From NCBI GenBank assembly GCA_905116865.2, contig CAJHNH020005013.1, forward strand, positions 512,095 to 576,094: a stretch of DNA of 64,000 nucleotides. The letters run 5' to 3'. Each line of letters starts with the position of its first letter. The first letter of the stretch is position 1. A program made the translations under genes and the position numbers. The notes under the pieces were generated by a model, which saw nothing but the letters and a program-made list of their open reading frames with translations, had not been told where the DNA came from and did not search any database. Source of the DNA: Candidula unifasciata (lineage: Eukaryota > Mollusca > Gastropoda > Stylommatophora > Geomitridae). Shown in pieces: positions 54,768-64,000 of this stretch.

Positions 54768-55205
54768 TGTAATAAACCTTGGCTTGACTTGATCTGCACT
54801 TTGGCTTATTACCTATTGGCTTTCGCCACGGCTCACTCTCTGGATGTTTACTGTTATAAAACTTGCACTGCTTTAACGTCTAGGGTTGACAACACAAACG
54901 CTGCTCAGCTTCTTGGTACATTCTGTCAGTTTATTCTCGTCCATTTACTTCACATGTTCAACACATTATTCACATTTATCACTCGCGACATATTCGAACG
55001 CTAACATTTGCGCAATATAAAAACTACATCTTCAATTACTACAACCGTCTACTCTGACTTCTCATGATCGACTCACCACGAGGCTAGCTCGGGCTTTCCC
55101 TCGCTTCCTCGACTAGGCACAAGTATCTCGTGCTGTCCCTTGTTGCACGGACTTTCTGCTTGCCACTATGTAATCGTGAGGACCATGCAAAGCAGGGTCA
55201 TTACA
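54768..55205 (-). repeat. 5' LTR (438 bp)
   Basis: The upstream LTR in minus orientation; it should carry the promoter. No minus-strand TATAAAA is evident (two TATAAAA words lie on the plus strand). Sequence is the same as 50010-50447. Confidence 0.9.
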
Positions 55206-55209
55206 CATT

Positions 55210-55815
55210 TCATTCCCTCCCCTGCATTTCTTTACGAACCATGGGTGGAAGACAAAACCAGCTCCTTTGCCTCTCTTATTCAAGTCCGTTTTAGGGTTTC
55301 TCTTAGACGTCTTCGTTTTCTTAATCCATGTCTAACCCCTTTTAACGCCTCTTTTGTGTCTTTCCTGCTCTTGTCTTCTCCGGATGTGCCCAGTATAACG
55401 TTCTCTTCTTTGTCTTATAACTGGTAATACCAATGATTGTCAAATCATTATAAAACCTTATACAAATTACATTCTTTGCCAGATTTCTTTAATGTGTTGG
55501 CTAAACACAAGTAGTATCAGCACACATACTGCGTTGATTGGTGTACATGAATTGTTAACCACGCTTTGCATAAAATAGAAAATTTATAGCCTGTCTTTTT
55601 TAGACAAGGAGTTCTTACAGCTGTGGAGTAAATTACCAACAGTCAGCAATGACAACGCTTAGTTTTAGCACACCCTTCTATGACCTATTATTATGCCAGG
55701 AGGGAGGTTACTTTATCTGTAAAGGCTATCTTAAAGAATCAGCAGACTGACGTAACCCAAACTGGCCTGTACTACGTGACAAGGTCGTTTTAAGGGGCAA
55801 CAACCACATAGTAAA
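55210..55815. other. Right flank of LTR element; no gene seen
   Basis: The sequence continuing from 49533-50009 before the insertion. The 95-codon plus ORF (55140-55427) starts inside the LTR and has no domain. Confidence 0.4.
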
Positions 55816-56048
55816 TTGACCCTTTCCACGCCATCAGGCGTATAGGGCATATAGCGCTAGACCTATATTTTATAGATCAATCAGCACAAGGTGGGTGGTT
55901 TGGTCAACATCAAACTGGCCGCCTTTACATCCCTGGAAATAATCTGATACCCACTCAAGGCTGGGTCGATCTGGGTGCCAAGATCATTAAACAAATTGTC
56001 CGGCTCTGTTCGAATTCAAAACGACGACCTTCTGAACAACTACATAGG
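55816..56048 (-). repeat. tRNA-derived SINE A copy
   Basis: The plus strand shows GCGCTAGACCTATATTTTATAG, ACTGGCCGCCTTTACA and CTCAAGGCTGGGTCGATC blocks, then a degraded minus-strand box B region (GTTCGAATTC). The 3' end lies at 55816. Confidence 0.75.
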
Positions 56049-56062
56049 TACGTTAGAATACA

Positions 56063-56195
56063 CGATGGGACAACAGCTGTGTTTGTATGCGATGTGTAGG
56101 TGTGTGTTTGTGTGGTACATGTGATGGGACAACAACTGTGTTTGTATGCGATGTGTATGTGTGTGTTTGTGTGATACATGTGATGGGACACTTTC
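56063..56195. repeat. Tandem ~58-bp GT-rich repeat, two to three copies
   Basis: GATGGGACAACAGCTGTGTT and TGTATGCGATGTGTA-type blocks repeat with slight change; only about 130 bases in all. Confidence 0.75.
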
Positions 56196-56244
56196 TGAAC
56201 GCGTGTGTTAGTAGGTATTGCATACAGCAAACATATAATGGCAT

Positions 56245-56250
56245 ACTCTT

Positions 56251-56315
<65 letters not shown>
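56245..56315. repeat. (CT)n microsatellite
   Basis: About 70 bases of CT with single interruptions (TTTCT, GCT). Confidence 0.95.
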
Positions 56316-56829
56316 GGTTATGCGTACCTGTGTGGTGTGGATTAGTGGCTGTATGTGGGAGTCGACAGTTGTTATATACATGGCACAGACAATGGCACAA
56401 TGTTTGTCGGTTGGCAGATAAAACAAAACGCACATGATTTGGGACGTAAACTGTCTGTGAGTGAGTCGCCGGTGATTGCATACATCAAACACATGTTTTG
56501 GGACTTCCACTGCCGGTATTGAGTCGGTAGCTGTTGACATAAAACATAATTTGGAAGTTACAATGTGTGATGTTAGCAGTTGTTGCAAAACACAACAAAT
56601 TTTTTTCTATGCCCCTGTGTGTTCAAGTCCAAAGATATTCTAGTTATACTGTTCTAAGGGTTTCCCAGTCTGTGTCCTATTTAAAGCCAGCGTCTTTTCT
56701 TCACCTCTTGGTCCACTGGAACTTGTTTAGTCCTATCCTGAAGCTCTAAATTAGTGATGCTATCACACCATAAAGGGGGCAACAGAGACTGTGAAACATA
56801 CAGGAACATCTTCATCCTGAGCCATACTG
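56316..56829. other. No gene seen
   Basis: GT-rich sequence at first, partly echoing the 56063 repeat (GCATACATCAAACAC), then unassigned. Confidence 0.4.
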
Positions 56830-58045
56830 GAAAGATGTTTGCAAAAATATTGGAACTCGGAACTCGACCACTTTAAGCACCAGTTAAATAGGAGACAGTT
56901 CGGTTTCAGGAAGGGAAAAAGCTGTACAGATGTAAACCTTTTTTTAAGGCAGTCTATTGAATATGATAGAAGTCAACACTTTATATTAATAGATCAAGAA
57001 AAGGCGTTCGACCGAGTCAACAGATGCAAACTACGGAACATTCTAGAAAATTATGGTTTTGAAGCCAAACCGTTGGGTAACATCATGGCTCTTAACCAAG
57101 ATAGTCAGTACACAGTGTAAGAAAAACAGAAGAATAACAGACTGGCTTTCCTTCTCATCATTTGTCAGATAGGGATGTGCCCTCTCAACGTTGCTGTTCA
57201 CTACTTTCATGGAAATATAAAAACATAGGAGGCAAATATAAACAATGACGAACTTATTTTTGCATACGATCAATGTCTAATACAACACTAAGAAGTTACA
57301 ACATGATATGGACTCCTTACATCAAGCCAGCACAAAGTATGACATGCGAATAAACACCACGAAAACAAACTGAGGTAATGAGGATAGGCAGGAAGCATAA
57401 TACCACGAACGTTTATGTTAACCGTCCTATAATTAATCAGGTACGTGAGTTCAAACATCTAGGAAGAATGTTTACGGAGCATGGAGATTCGATCGAGAGA
57501 TAGAAGCCAGAGTACAGAAGGCAAATGCTGTCACCTACTATTAAGCCCCACTGCTTCGACACCCAAATGTCTCCCTTCCAGCAAAAAAAGCAAATGATCA
57601 ATAGCATATTTATCCCTACTTTGTGTTATCAGTGCCCGACATGGTCAATGAATAGGGCACTAGAATAGAAAATAACTACATGTGGAATGCGCTGTCTCAG
57701 CAAGGTCACTAACAATACTAGACCATAATGGGTTACAAATACCAGCATTAGAAAGAAAGTTGGAATAAGACAATACCTGGATTATATTGACAAACAAAGA
57801 ATGAAATGGCTCGGTCATCTATTGAGAATGCAGCCAGACTAGATTGCCTGTGAGCCTTTTTACAGTAGAACATCAGGGAGGAAGGGGAGAGGAAGACCAA
57901 GAAAGGTGAAGATAAATGGTGTAGCTGAAACCTGCAAAAAAATGAACAAATCCACCACTCAAGCCACCCGAGAAGCGCAAGACAGATACAGAAAACAAAG
58001 ACACGGGGCTACAACCTGGTAACAGTGAGACGACAAAAGAAGAAT
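56830..58045 (+). pseudogene. LINE RT-to-end fragment, plus strand, decayed
   Basis: Begins with reverse-transcriptase motifs: QFGFRKGKSCTD then a LIDQEKAFDRVNR block (the conserved Asp region of RT domain 2). After breaks come a VRQGCALSTLLF-like block near 57160, EARVQKANA, a KMARSS/ENAARL segment and the RGRPRKVKI/NVAETCKKMNKSTTQAT end near 57880-57970. Matches the shorter end at 29750-30020. Many stops and shifts, and no YXDD box was located with confidence. Confidence 0.75.
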
Positions 58046-58099
58046 CATATCATTTAATTCCCTATTTTCTGGAAGCAAGGGTGGAGAAAAAAACCGTTT

Positions 58100-58325
58100 A
58101 TCTTGTGACACATCGAGAATATAAGGCAAGAATAATGTTTGTATAGACGAAACGGAACTTGGCAGATGATGTGGCCAACCTCATATCAGACGTCTTTACT
58201 TTCCATGACATTTCCTTGTTTTAGCTGTAGACAGTGTCAACCTGAAAGTCAATTATAGAAACATAAAGTCCGTACTGATTCGAACCTAAGACGCTGGGCG
58301 GACATGCTAGAGCTTGCCAACTTGA
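58100..58325 (-). repeat. SINE A, old diverged copy
   Basis: GATGATGTGGCCAACCTCAT, GACGTCTTTACTTTCCATGA and the box B-like GATTCGAACCT region keep SINE A order on the minus strand. Confidence 0.55.
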
Positions 58326-58671
58326 CATAGACGATAAGACAAAACATCGTGGCATAGTTTTAGATGTTTACATAATAACAGCTGTCAATCGACTAGTTTC
58401 TCCCCTCTAGGCTGCCAGATTTTTTATACATCCTGAGATTTCGAATATTTATGTAAAGATGGCAGACCAACAAAGCAGAATCTAGACACCCTGTTCAGCC
58501 TCCAAAGAAGTTATTATTCTTAGGACACCCGTAAACGACACAACCAGCTGTATGTAACCTGCAGTCCTTTACATGTAAAGATCTAATAGCAGAGCAACTT
58601 TCTGTCGTGATCACCCTACCTTCCACTTTTACTGTCATGTGTAAAGGGAAGGGATATTTGGCGATGACAGG

Positions 58672-58852
58672 ATAGCTGGTGATCCAAAGGATAGTTGTTG
58701 ATCCAAGGGAGAGTTGGTGATACAAAGGTTAGTTGGTGATCCAAGGGAGAGTTGGTGATACAAAGGTTAGTTGGTGATCCAAGGGATAGTTGGTATTCCA
58801 AAAGATAGTTGATGATCCAAAGGATAGCTGATGACCCTAAGGATAGTTATGT
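58672..58852. repeat. ~19-bp tandem repeat (GTTGGTGATCCAAGG)
   Basis: About nine to ten units alternate between GATCCAAGGGAGA and GATACAAAGGTTA types, giving a ~38-bp higher-order unit in the middle. Confidence 0.85.
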
Positions 58853-58869
58853 GTGAATGTCATCATGAG

Positions 58870-59300
58870 TCAGCAGGTCCTTTAGAGAACGTCGCTCTCT
58901 TCAAAGCACGCCTGAAAGTCTCTCTGTCTCTAGCTTATTCTCCAGCTCTATGTTTTTTCATAGCCAATACAATTTCAATGTCTTGTATCACGGAGGTCTG
59001 CTTCTGCGTTTCTCGAATACTGTCCCCTCCATCTTCACTTTTTAAAGGCCGCCATGATGTTTAAGACGGCCAAAATGCCCAAGCTTTCTGAGCAGGATGC
59101 CGTTAATGAGCCAATTCCCCTTTATGCTCAGATCATGTAGGATGTTATCGTTTTTCTTCTTCTTTTTATTTGTTTGTTGTCCATAGTATTATATAAATTT
59201 GTATGTAGCACTCGAGTTCAAAAAGTCCGATTCTTTTATTTAACGACTGAGTAACAGACCATGACTGACATCCATAAATGAACTTGGGAAAGATGCATGA
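58870..59300 (-). pseudogene. LINE family 2 fragment
   Basis: Minus-strand reading has YGCQSWSVTQSLNKRIGLFE, a KGELAH segment and a TSWRP-like end. Shares AGAACGTCGCTCTCTTCA with 44870-45197 and lies in the family of 5340-7180. Breaks throughout. Confidence 0.65.
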
Positions 59301-59512
59301 TCTCAATTTTGTTTTACTTCAACTCGCTTGCAGGTGCTGTTCCAAATGTTCTTCATGCTGTCTGGTCTCTGCGTATCTTTTTTCTGACTTATTTTGTGCA
59401 GTGTGCATGTGCAGGGTCTTTATGTCGACAATCCTCCCGTCTTCGTGCGCGTTCTGCTCTGAGGTTCTAATCAAGGCACCAGCATAGAGCATCTAGTCAG
59501 ATCGACATCTCG

Positions 59513-59732
59513 TCTTCCCCTTGTGTGATGCAATTTTTAGCTATTTTGAGGCCTCACCGTGGCTTTTGCCGGGAGTCCTAAATATGACTGGGCCTGAAAC
59601 ATGGCCTAACGACTGAACGGGGTTTCCCGGACCTCTCTCCAGGTGATCCTTATCCGCATGGTGGCACTTTGGTGTTTATCGCTTGTGTGATGTCCTGGTG
59701 ATGTACAACTTACATACATACATACATACAGC
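59513..59732 (+). repeat. Retroposon family G, copy 4
   Basis: GTGATGCAATTTTTAGC-like start, AAATATGACTGGGCCTGAAA block and a TACA tetranucleotide tail (59703-59730). Confidence 0.75.
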
Positions 59733-59999
59733 ATCTAACAACATCATTATCTTAATGAGCTGAGTTTTTGATTGATAGGCCTCAGGTTTTGTTTCCTATG
59801 TGACATGTCTGGCGTGACACTAAGGGCCAGTCTGTCAGCTCGAATGACGTGACTCTCGCTTGATAATCGCTGAACTCAATTGGCAATTTGTTTTATACCA
59901 AGGAGATGGATTCTGTCTGCGAAGTAAGAAATTTCTGAAGTTGGTGGTTTTGTAGGTAGGACAGCCACCATGTTTTTTTTTTCAGCAGCATCATTATCA

Positions 60000-60078
60000 C
60001 CACTAAAACTACTACAACAACAATCATCATCATACCCATCATCATCCCCATCATCATCCCCATCGGCATCGGCATCGG

Positions 60079-60115
<37 letters not shown>

Positions 60116-60396
60116 TTCTTCTTCTTCTTTTTCTTCTTTTTCTTTCTTCTTCTTCTTCTTCTTCTTCTTCTTCTTCTTCTTCTTCTTCTTCTTCTTCTTC
60201 TTCTTCTTCTTCTTCTTCTTCTTCTTCTTCTTCTTCTTCTTCTTCTTCTTCTTCTTCTTCTTCTTCTTCTTCTTCTTCTTCTTCTTTCTTCTTCTTCTTC
60301 TTCTTCTTCTTCTTCTTTCTTCTTCTTCTTCTTCTTCTTCTTCTTCTTCTTCTTCTTCTTCTTCTTCTTCTTCTTCTTCTTCTTCTTCTTCTTCTG
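60000..60396. repeat. (CAT)n then long (CTT)n
   Basis: CATCAT with CCC and GGC interruptions (60000-60114), then nearly pure CTT to 60394 with two slips. Poly-Asp, poly-Lys, poly-Ser and poly-Phe ORFs are artefacts. Confidence 0.95.
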
Positions 60397-60894
60397 CGTC
60401 TTCTTCGTCGTGTTTCATGTTAGCCGTTCAGATTATATTTCAGTAAATCAATGAAGACTGACTGCAGTTGATCTCCAACAAGTACTGTCTCTTGTCATAG
60501 TTGTCACTCTTTATGACTGTTGTAGGTCCAGTACTTGAAGTTTTCCTCTCACTTGTATCGTTGTGAGCCTCTTGCTTTCGACCTTTCCCTTCAGAATGCC
60601 TTTTATAAGCATATTTTATCTCTTACTGTGACCAGGATGTTCAAATTGTATCTCACTCTCTATTTAGTTTTCTTATATTTAATTACATAATACTCTTCTG
60701 ATTCCTAGTCTTTCTTGAACCTCTGTTTTCGAACTTTTTTTTTTGCATCCAAGAAATGCGACCCTTCAGAATATATATTTACGAGTACAATACCATGGAT
60801 GATGGCCTCATCAGTTTCCCGTCTTCCTCTTTCTTCTTATGAACCATTTCCCAGAGAAGTCAGACACGTATCCAGGATTTAATTTATGAAGGGG
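60397..60894. other. No gene seen
   Basis: Pyrimidine-rich, with a T-run at 60738-60746; no recognised motif. Confidence 0.45.
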
Positions 60895-61020
60895 AACAGT
60901 AGCAGTCTGGCTAGCAGCACATGTACTTACTAACCTGTTGGTCATGTGTTCGACTGCACATCGAGATGGTTCCAAATCCACTGCGGGTGGTCACCCCGAG
61001 CCGTCTTAACGCAAGGGCCG
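60895..61020 (+). repeat. Possible tRNA-like SINE head
   Basis: GTCTGGCTAGCAGCACATGT could be a box A and CATGTGTTCGACTGC a degraded box B, with no second copy in this window. Confidence 0.3.
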
Positions 61021-61628
61021 GCTGGACACTTGGTTAAAAGGGGGTGGGGGGTGGGGGTGGGGGGGGGGGGGGGTTCTCATAAGATAGTTTGTGTATGTTA
61101 AGTGACTTTCCAGAAAAAAAAAATGTCATTCCTTTGAGTGATTGTAGCAAAAAGAATAATTGAAAAACGAGCTTCAGCAAGATCTTTAAGCTCGCATACG
61201 AAAAGTAAATGCACTAGGCAAAATCAGATGTGCCAACACTAACAGTATCCTAAAAAAACTGCAGATTACCAGTGATCCAAGCAGTCACGAAAGCCTGTGT
61301 TTGCACAAGCAATGCTGAGTAAGTGCATGCCATTCTGAGCGTAACTAGCCGCCCATCATTTTAATGCAGTTCGAATTGTAAAACTGTCACAGGAACAAAA
61401 GAGGGGGAAAAAAGGGGGTTGGGGGAAGAGATTCTACGCGAAATCCACAGCTCACAGCGTCGCACCGAGCATTCCGCTCAGTACCTGAGCGAGGCTAGAG
61501 CACATAATGGGTACGAGAAAATATTCTGACTATAAACATTCGAAGGATGGTATAAGGTATTGTTACTACAATCTAAAGATATGTGCAAACGAGACATGTA
61601 TTTAGTGGATTTTTGGAATTTGATGAAT
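61021..61628. other. G-run, then no gene seen
   Basis: Poly(G)-rich patch at 61040-61073 followed by unassigned sequence. Confidence 0.45.
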
Positions 61629-62143
61629 AAGAAGAGTTAAAAGAAGAGAAAAGAAGAAAAAGAAGAAGTAGAAGAAGAAAGAAGAAGAAAAAGAAGATTG
61701 AGGAGAGGATGAAGAGGAGAAAAAGATGAAACAGTAGAAGAAAAAGAAGAAGAAGAAGAAGAAGAAGAAGAAGAAGAAGAAGAAGAAGAAGAAGAAGAAG
61801 AAGAAGAAGAAGAAGAAGAAGAAGAAGAAGAAGAAGAAGAAGAAGAAGAAGAAGAAGAAGAAGAAGAAGAAAAAGAAGAAGATGATGATGAAAAAGAAGA
61901 AGAAGAAGAAGTAGAAGAAGAAGAAGAAGAAGAAGAAGAAGAAGAAGAAGAAGAAGAAGAAGAAGAAGAAGAAGAAGAAGAAGAAGAAGAAGAAGAAGAA
62001 GAAGAAGAAGAAGAAGAAGAAGAAGAAGAAGAAGAAGAAAAAGAAGAAGAAGAAGAAGAAGAAGAAGAAGAAGAAGAAGAAGAAGAAGAAGAAGAAGAAG
62101 AAGAAGAAGAAGAAGAAGAAGAAGAAGAAGAAGAAGAAGAACT
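61629..62143. repeat. (GAA)n tract, about 515 bp
   Basis: Interrupted GAA from 61629, nearly pure from about 61745 with GATGATGAT at 61881 and GTAG at 61911. Poly-Phe and poly-Ser ORFs on the minus strand are artefacts. Confidence 0.95.
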
Positions 62144-62261
62144 GAAGACTAACAACCCACGCTACCTCAAACAGCGCAATATAAAAAAAAATGTTTGTTT
62201 CGTTTCCTTTAGAGAACATTAGAGAATCAACGCGAGCATTTTTTTTTAAATTTCTGTTTGT

Positions 62262-62395
62262 GACTGTAACAGCCAATTTTACGTTCAGTAGTTTGCCATA
62301 GCCTTCTACACGGTCGGTTCTCAATACCGCTGTTAAAATCAACGCAAAGCGGCCTGCTGCTAAATGGCTCGTAGCGGGGATCGAACAGACTTCAA
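62262..62395 (-). repeat. SINE D, partial copy
   Basis: Plus strand TTTACGTTCAGTAGTTTGCC and the minus box B-like TGTTCGATCCCCGCTA (62372-62387) match SINE D. Confidence 0.7.
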
Positions 62396-62462
62396 CAGTG
62401 AAGTATAGGACAAAGAAAAGGAAACGTAGTCCCATAGATAAAAATGTCATTAGGTATGAGGC

Positions 62463-63192
62463 CTTAAAAAATTGTCGGCCACGACAATTGAGGCCTTAAC
62501 ACATTGTCGGCCACGACATATGAGGATTTAACTCATTCTCAACTGCAACATTTGAGGCTTATACACAATCTCAGTCACGACATATGAGGATTTAACACAT
62601 TCTAGACTAGGACATTTGAGGCTTACACACAGTCTCAGCCACGACATATGAGGATTTAACGCATTCTCGACTAGGATATTTAAGCCTTTAACACAGTCTC
62701 GGTCACGACATATGAGGATTTAACACATTCACGACTAGGACATTTGAATCTTTAACAGTCTCGGCCACGACATATGAGGATTTAACACATTCACGACTAG
62801 GACATTTGAATCTTTAACAGTCTCGGCCACGACATATGAGGATTTAACGCATTCTCGACTAGGATATTTAAGCCTTTAACACAGTCTCGGCCACGACATA
62901 TGAGGATTTAACTAATTCTTGACTACGACATGTGAGGCTCACACACAGTCTCGGCCACGACATATGAGGATTTAACTCATTCTTGACTAGGACATTTGAG
63001 GCTTACACACAGTCTCGGCGACGACATATGAGGATTTAACTCATTCTCGACTAGGACAGTTGAGGCTTACACACTGTCTCGGCCACGACATATGAGGATT
63101 TAATTCATTCTTGACCACGATATATGTGGCTTTAACTGAGTCACGACTACGTCATGAGAGAATTTAGCTCATTTTCGACCACGACATGTGAG
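62463..63192. repeat. 64-bp satellite built from two 32-bp half-units, about 11 copies
   Basis: Type A half-units carry GGCCACGACATATGAGGATT, type B half-units GACTAGGACATTTGAGGC. They alternate through most of the array; at the left edge two A-like units stand side by side, and the right edge is irregular. A lone related half-unit sits at 63770-63805. Confidence 0.9.
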
Positions 63193-63267
63193 TTGGAATG
63201 TCTTTTTTTGTGGAAAACTTTGGAAATTATCTGGTGTCTATCATTATGAGGCTGGATTAATCCCAAA

Positions 63268-63400
63268 GCGGTACTTGGCGAAGAGGTCAAGCCCTTATCC
63301 TAGTGTTCTGAAGGTCATGAGTTCGTTTCACGGAAGGGTTTTTCGGTTCACTCATGAAATGTACCTAAAGCATTGTTTGTTCGGTGCAGGTGTGCAACTG
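63268..63400 (+). repeat. tRNA-derived SINE C, copy 3
   Basis: Box A-like TTGGCGAAGAGGTCAAGCCC and box B-like ATGAGTTCGTTTCACGG, then the CACTCATGAAATGTACC-like body. Confidence 0.65.
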
Positions 63401-63854
63401 TTACAGAGATCCAAGGGGATGGTTGCTGGAGCTACGGAATTCTAGATATGGGCTCGCACTTGGTAGGCAGCAGTCTTTCGGACAGAGACTGAGTAATATG
63501 GTCCAGAATTTGAATTTTTCGTACTCATCCGTTTTAGGGCTTATTTGTAAGTAGACTGTTGGTTCTCTTCCTCACAGGCAAGTGCACCTCTATTTTGAAG
63601 CGAACACCCCTAATTAGTCGGCTCATATGACATGCTTGTTAGAGTGCAGCGGGTCTATTCTTTCTTCGTGAATAATGGAGCCAAGAAACCAACACGGGTA
63701 TTCTTTCAACAGAACCTGAGCTAGTGTCTTGACATCCATGCCCACCAAACGCTTGTCTCGAAATGCAAGACTTTAAAGCATTCTCGACCACCACATGTGA
63801 GGCGGAATTGCACTTCTCTTTCCTGTAGAGCTGAGTCGTCGTGGTGTAGCGGCT
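63401..63854. other. Unassigned, with one satellite half-unit
   Basis: 63770-63805 repeats the end of the 64-bp array (ATTCTCGACCACCACATGTG). Otherwise nothing recognised. Confidence 0.45.
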
Positions 63855-64000
63855 GGTTAGTTGCGTATCCTTTACTGAACGTTGCAGAACCAATCACAGC
63901 AGCCCCTGGCTGTTGTGTGGTTTCTCTTGGCATATTTACGTCCAGTAGTTTGCCATTGCTTCCTGCACTGTCGGTTCCCTGATACCACTGTCGAAACCAA
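63855..64000 (-). repeat. SINE D, cut by window end
   Basis: GGTTAGTTGCGTATCCTTTA start (minus-strand 3' end) through TTTACGTCCAGTAGTTTGCC; the tRNA-like head lies beyond 64000. Confidence 0.75.

Larger units (their letters stand above)
50010..55205 (-). mobile_element. LTR retrotransposon, complete, non-autonomous, minus orientation
   Basis: 5196 bp bounded by two 438-bp LTRs (TGTAATAA...TCATTACA ends) that look identical throughout by eye, and by a 4-bp CATT duplication (50006-50009 and 55206-55209). Orientation comes from a tRNA-Pro-like primer-binding site inside the right LTR, a polypurine tract inside the left LTR, and the minus-strand Gag-protease-like ORF. No reverse transcriptase, RNase H or integrase is present: the ~2.8 kb between the ORF and the 3' LTR is noncoding and internally repeated. 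Zinc-knuckle layout suggests Bel/Pao, but Gypsy is possible. Confidence 0.9.

Overview
This window is repeat-dominated animal DNA. There is no operon-like gene packing, and coding sequence is mostly decayed retrotransposon and transposon remains. Several tRNA-derived SINE families, RTE-like and RNase H-bearing LINEs, a Penelope-like fragment, hAT DNA transposons and many long trinucleotide tracts and minisatellites fill it. This mixture fits an invertebrate genome; a lophotrochozoan such as a gastropod mollusc is my best guess. That is inference from repeat style, not from a diagnostic host gene.

Layout. 1-9.4 kb: SINE copies, two substantial LINE fragments on the minus strand (1.65-2.5 and 5.3-7.2 kb), a Penelope-like 3' fragment (7.7-8.0 kb) and three copies of an unnamed repeat carrying AP-1/CRE-like sites. 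10.6-14.3 kb: a decayed hAT transposon of SPIN/Buster type. It has a recognisable 3' end, a transposase pseudogene split by a LINE fragment, a 55-bp satellite abutting the transposase stop codon, and a complete 187-bp SPIN-like MITE next door. 15.3-20.3 kb: CTT tracts, a 74-bp array made from a LINE 3' end, and an intact LINE C-terminal ORF. 20.6-29.7 kb: SINEs, purine tracts, a 42-bp and a 36-bp minisatellite (the latter interrupted by a LINE tail with a clear target-site duplication), and an RNase H LINE. 31-33.8 kb: SINEs, a 33-bp array, a 515-bp hAT element with an 8-bp target duplication, and LINE ends. 37.3-37.8 kb: the only convincing host gene piece, a TATA-driven first coding exon of a secreted protein on the minus strand. 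38.5-41.5 kb: three terminal-inverted-repeat elements of two families. 44.8-46.1 kb: a LINE nested in another LINE. 50.0-55.2 kb: a complete, very young LTR retrotransposon with identical 438-bp LTRs and a Gag-protease-like ORF. 55.8-64 kb: SINEs, LINE remnants, CTT/GAA tracts and a dimeric 64-bp satellite.

How the parts relate. Retroposon 3' ends repeatedly coincide with simple-sequence tracts (GAA, GTA or varying tetranucleotides), suggesting that tails of LINEs and SINEs seed many of the microsatellites. The LTR element is the most intact mobile unit. Its protease-like domain appears to lack the catalytic Asp although the copy inserted recently, so it probably depends on proteins from elsewhere. 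Sequence similarity statements here come from reading motifs by eye; no database search was run.
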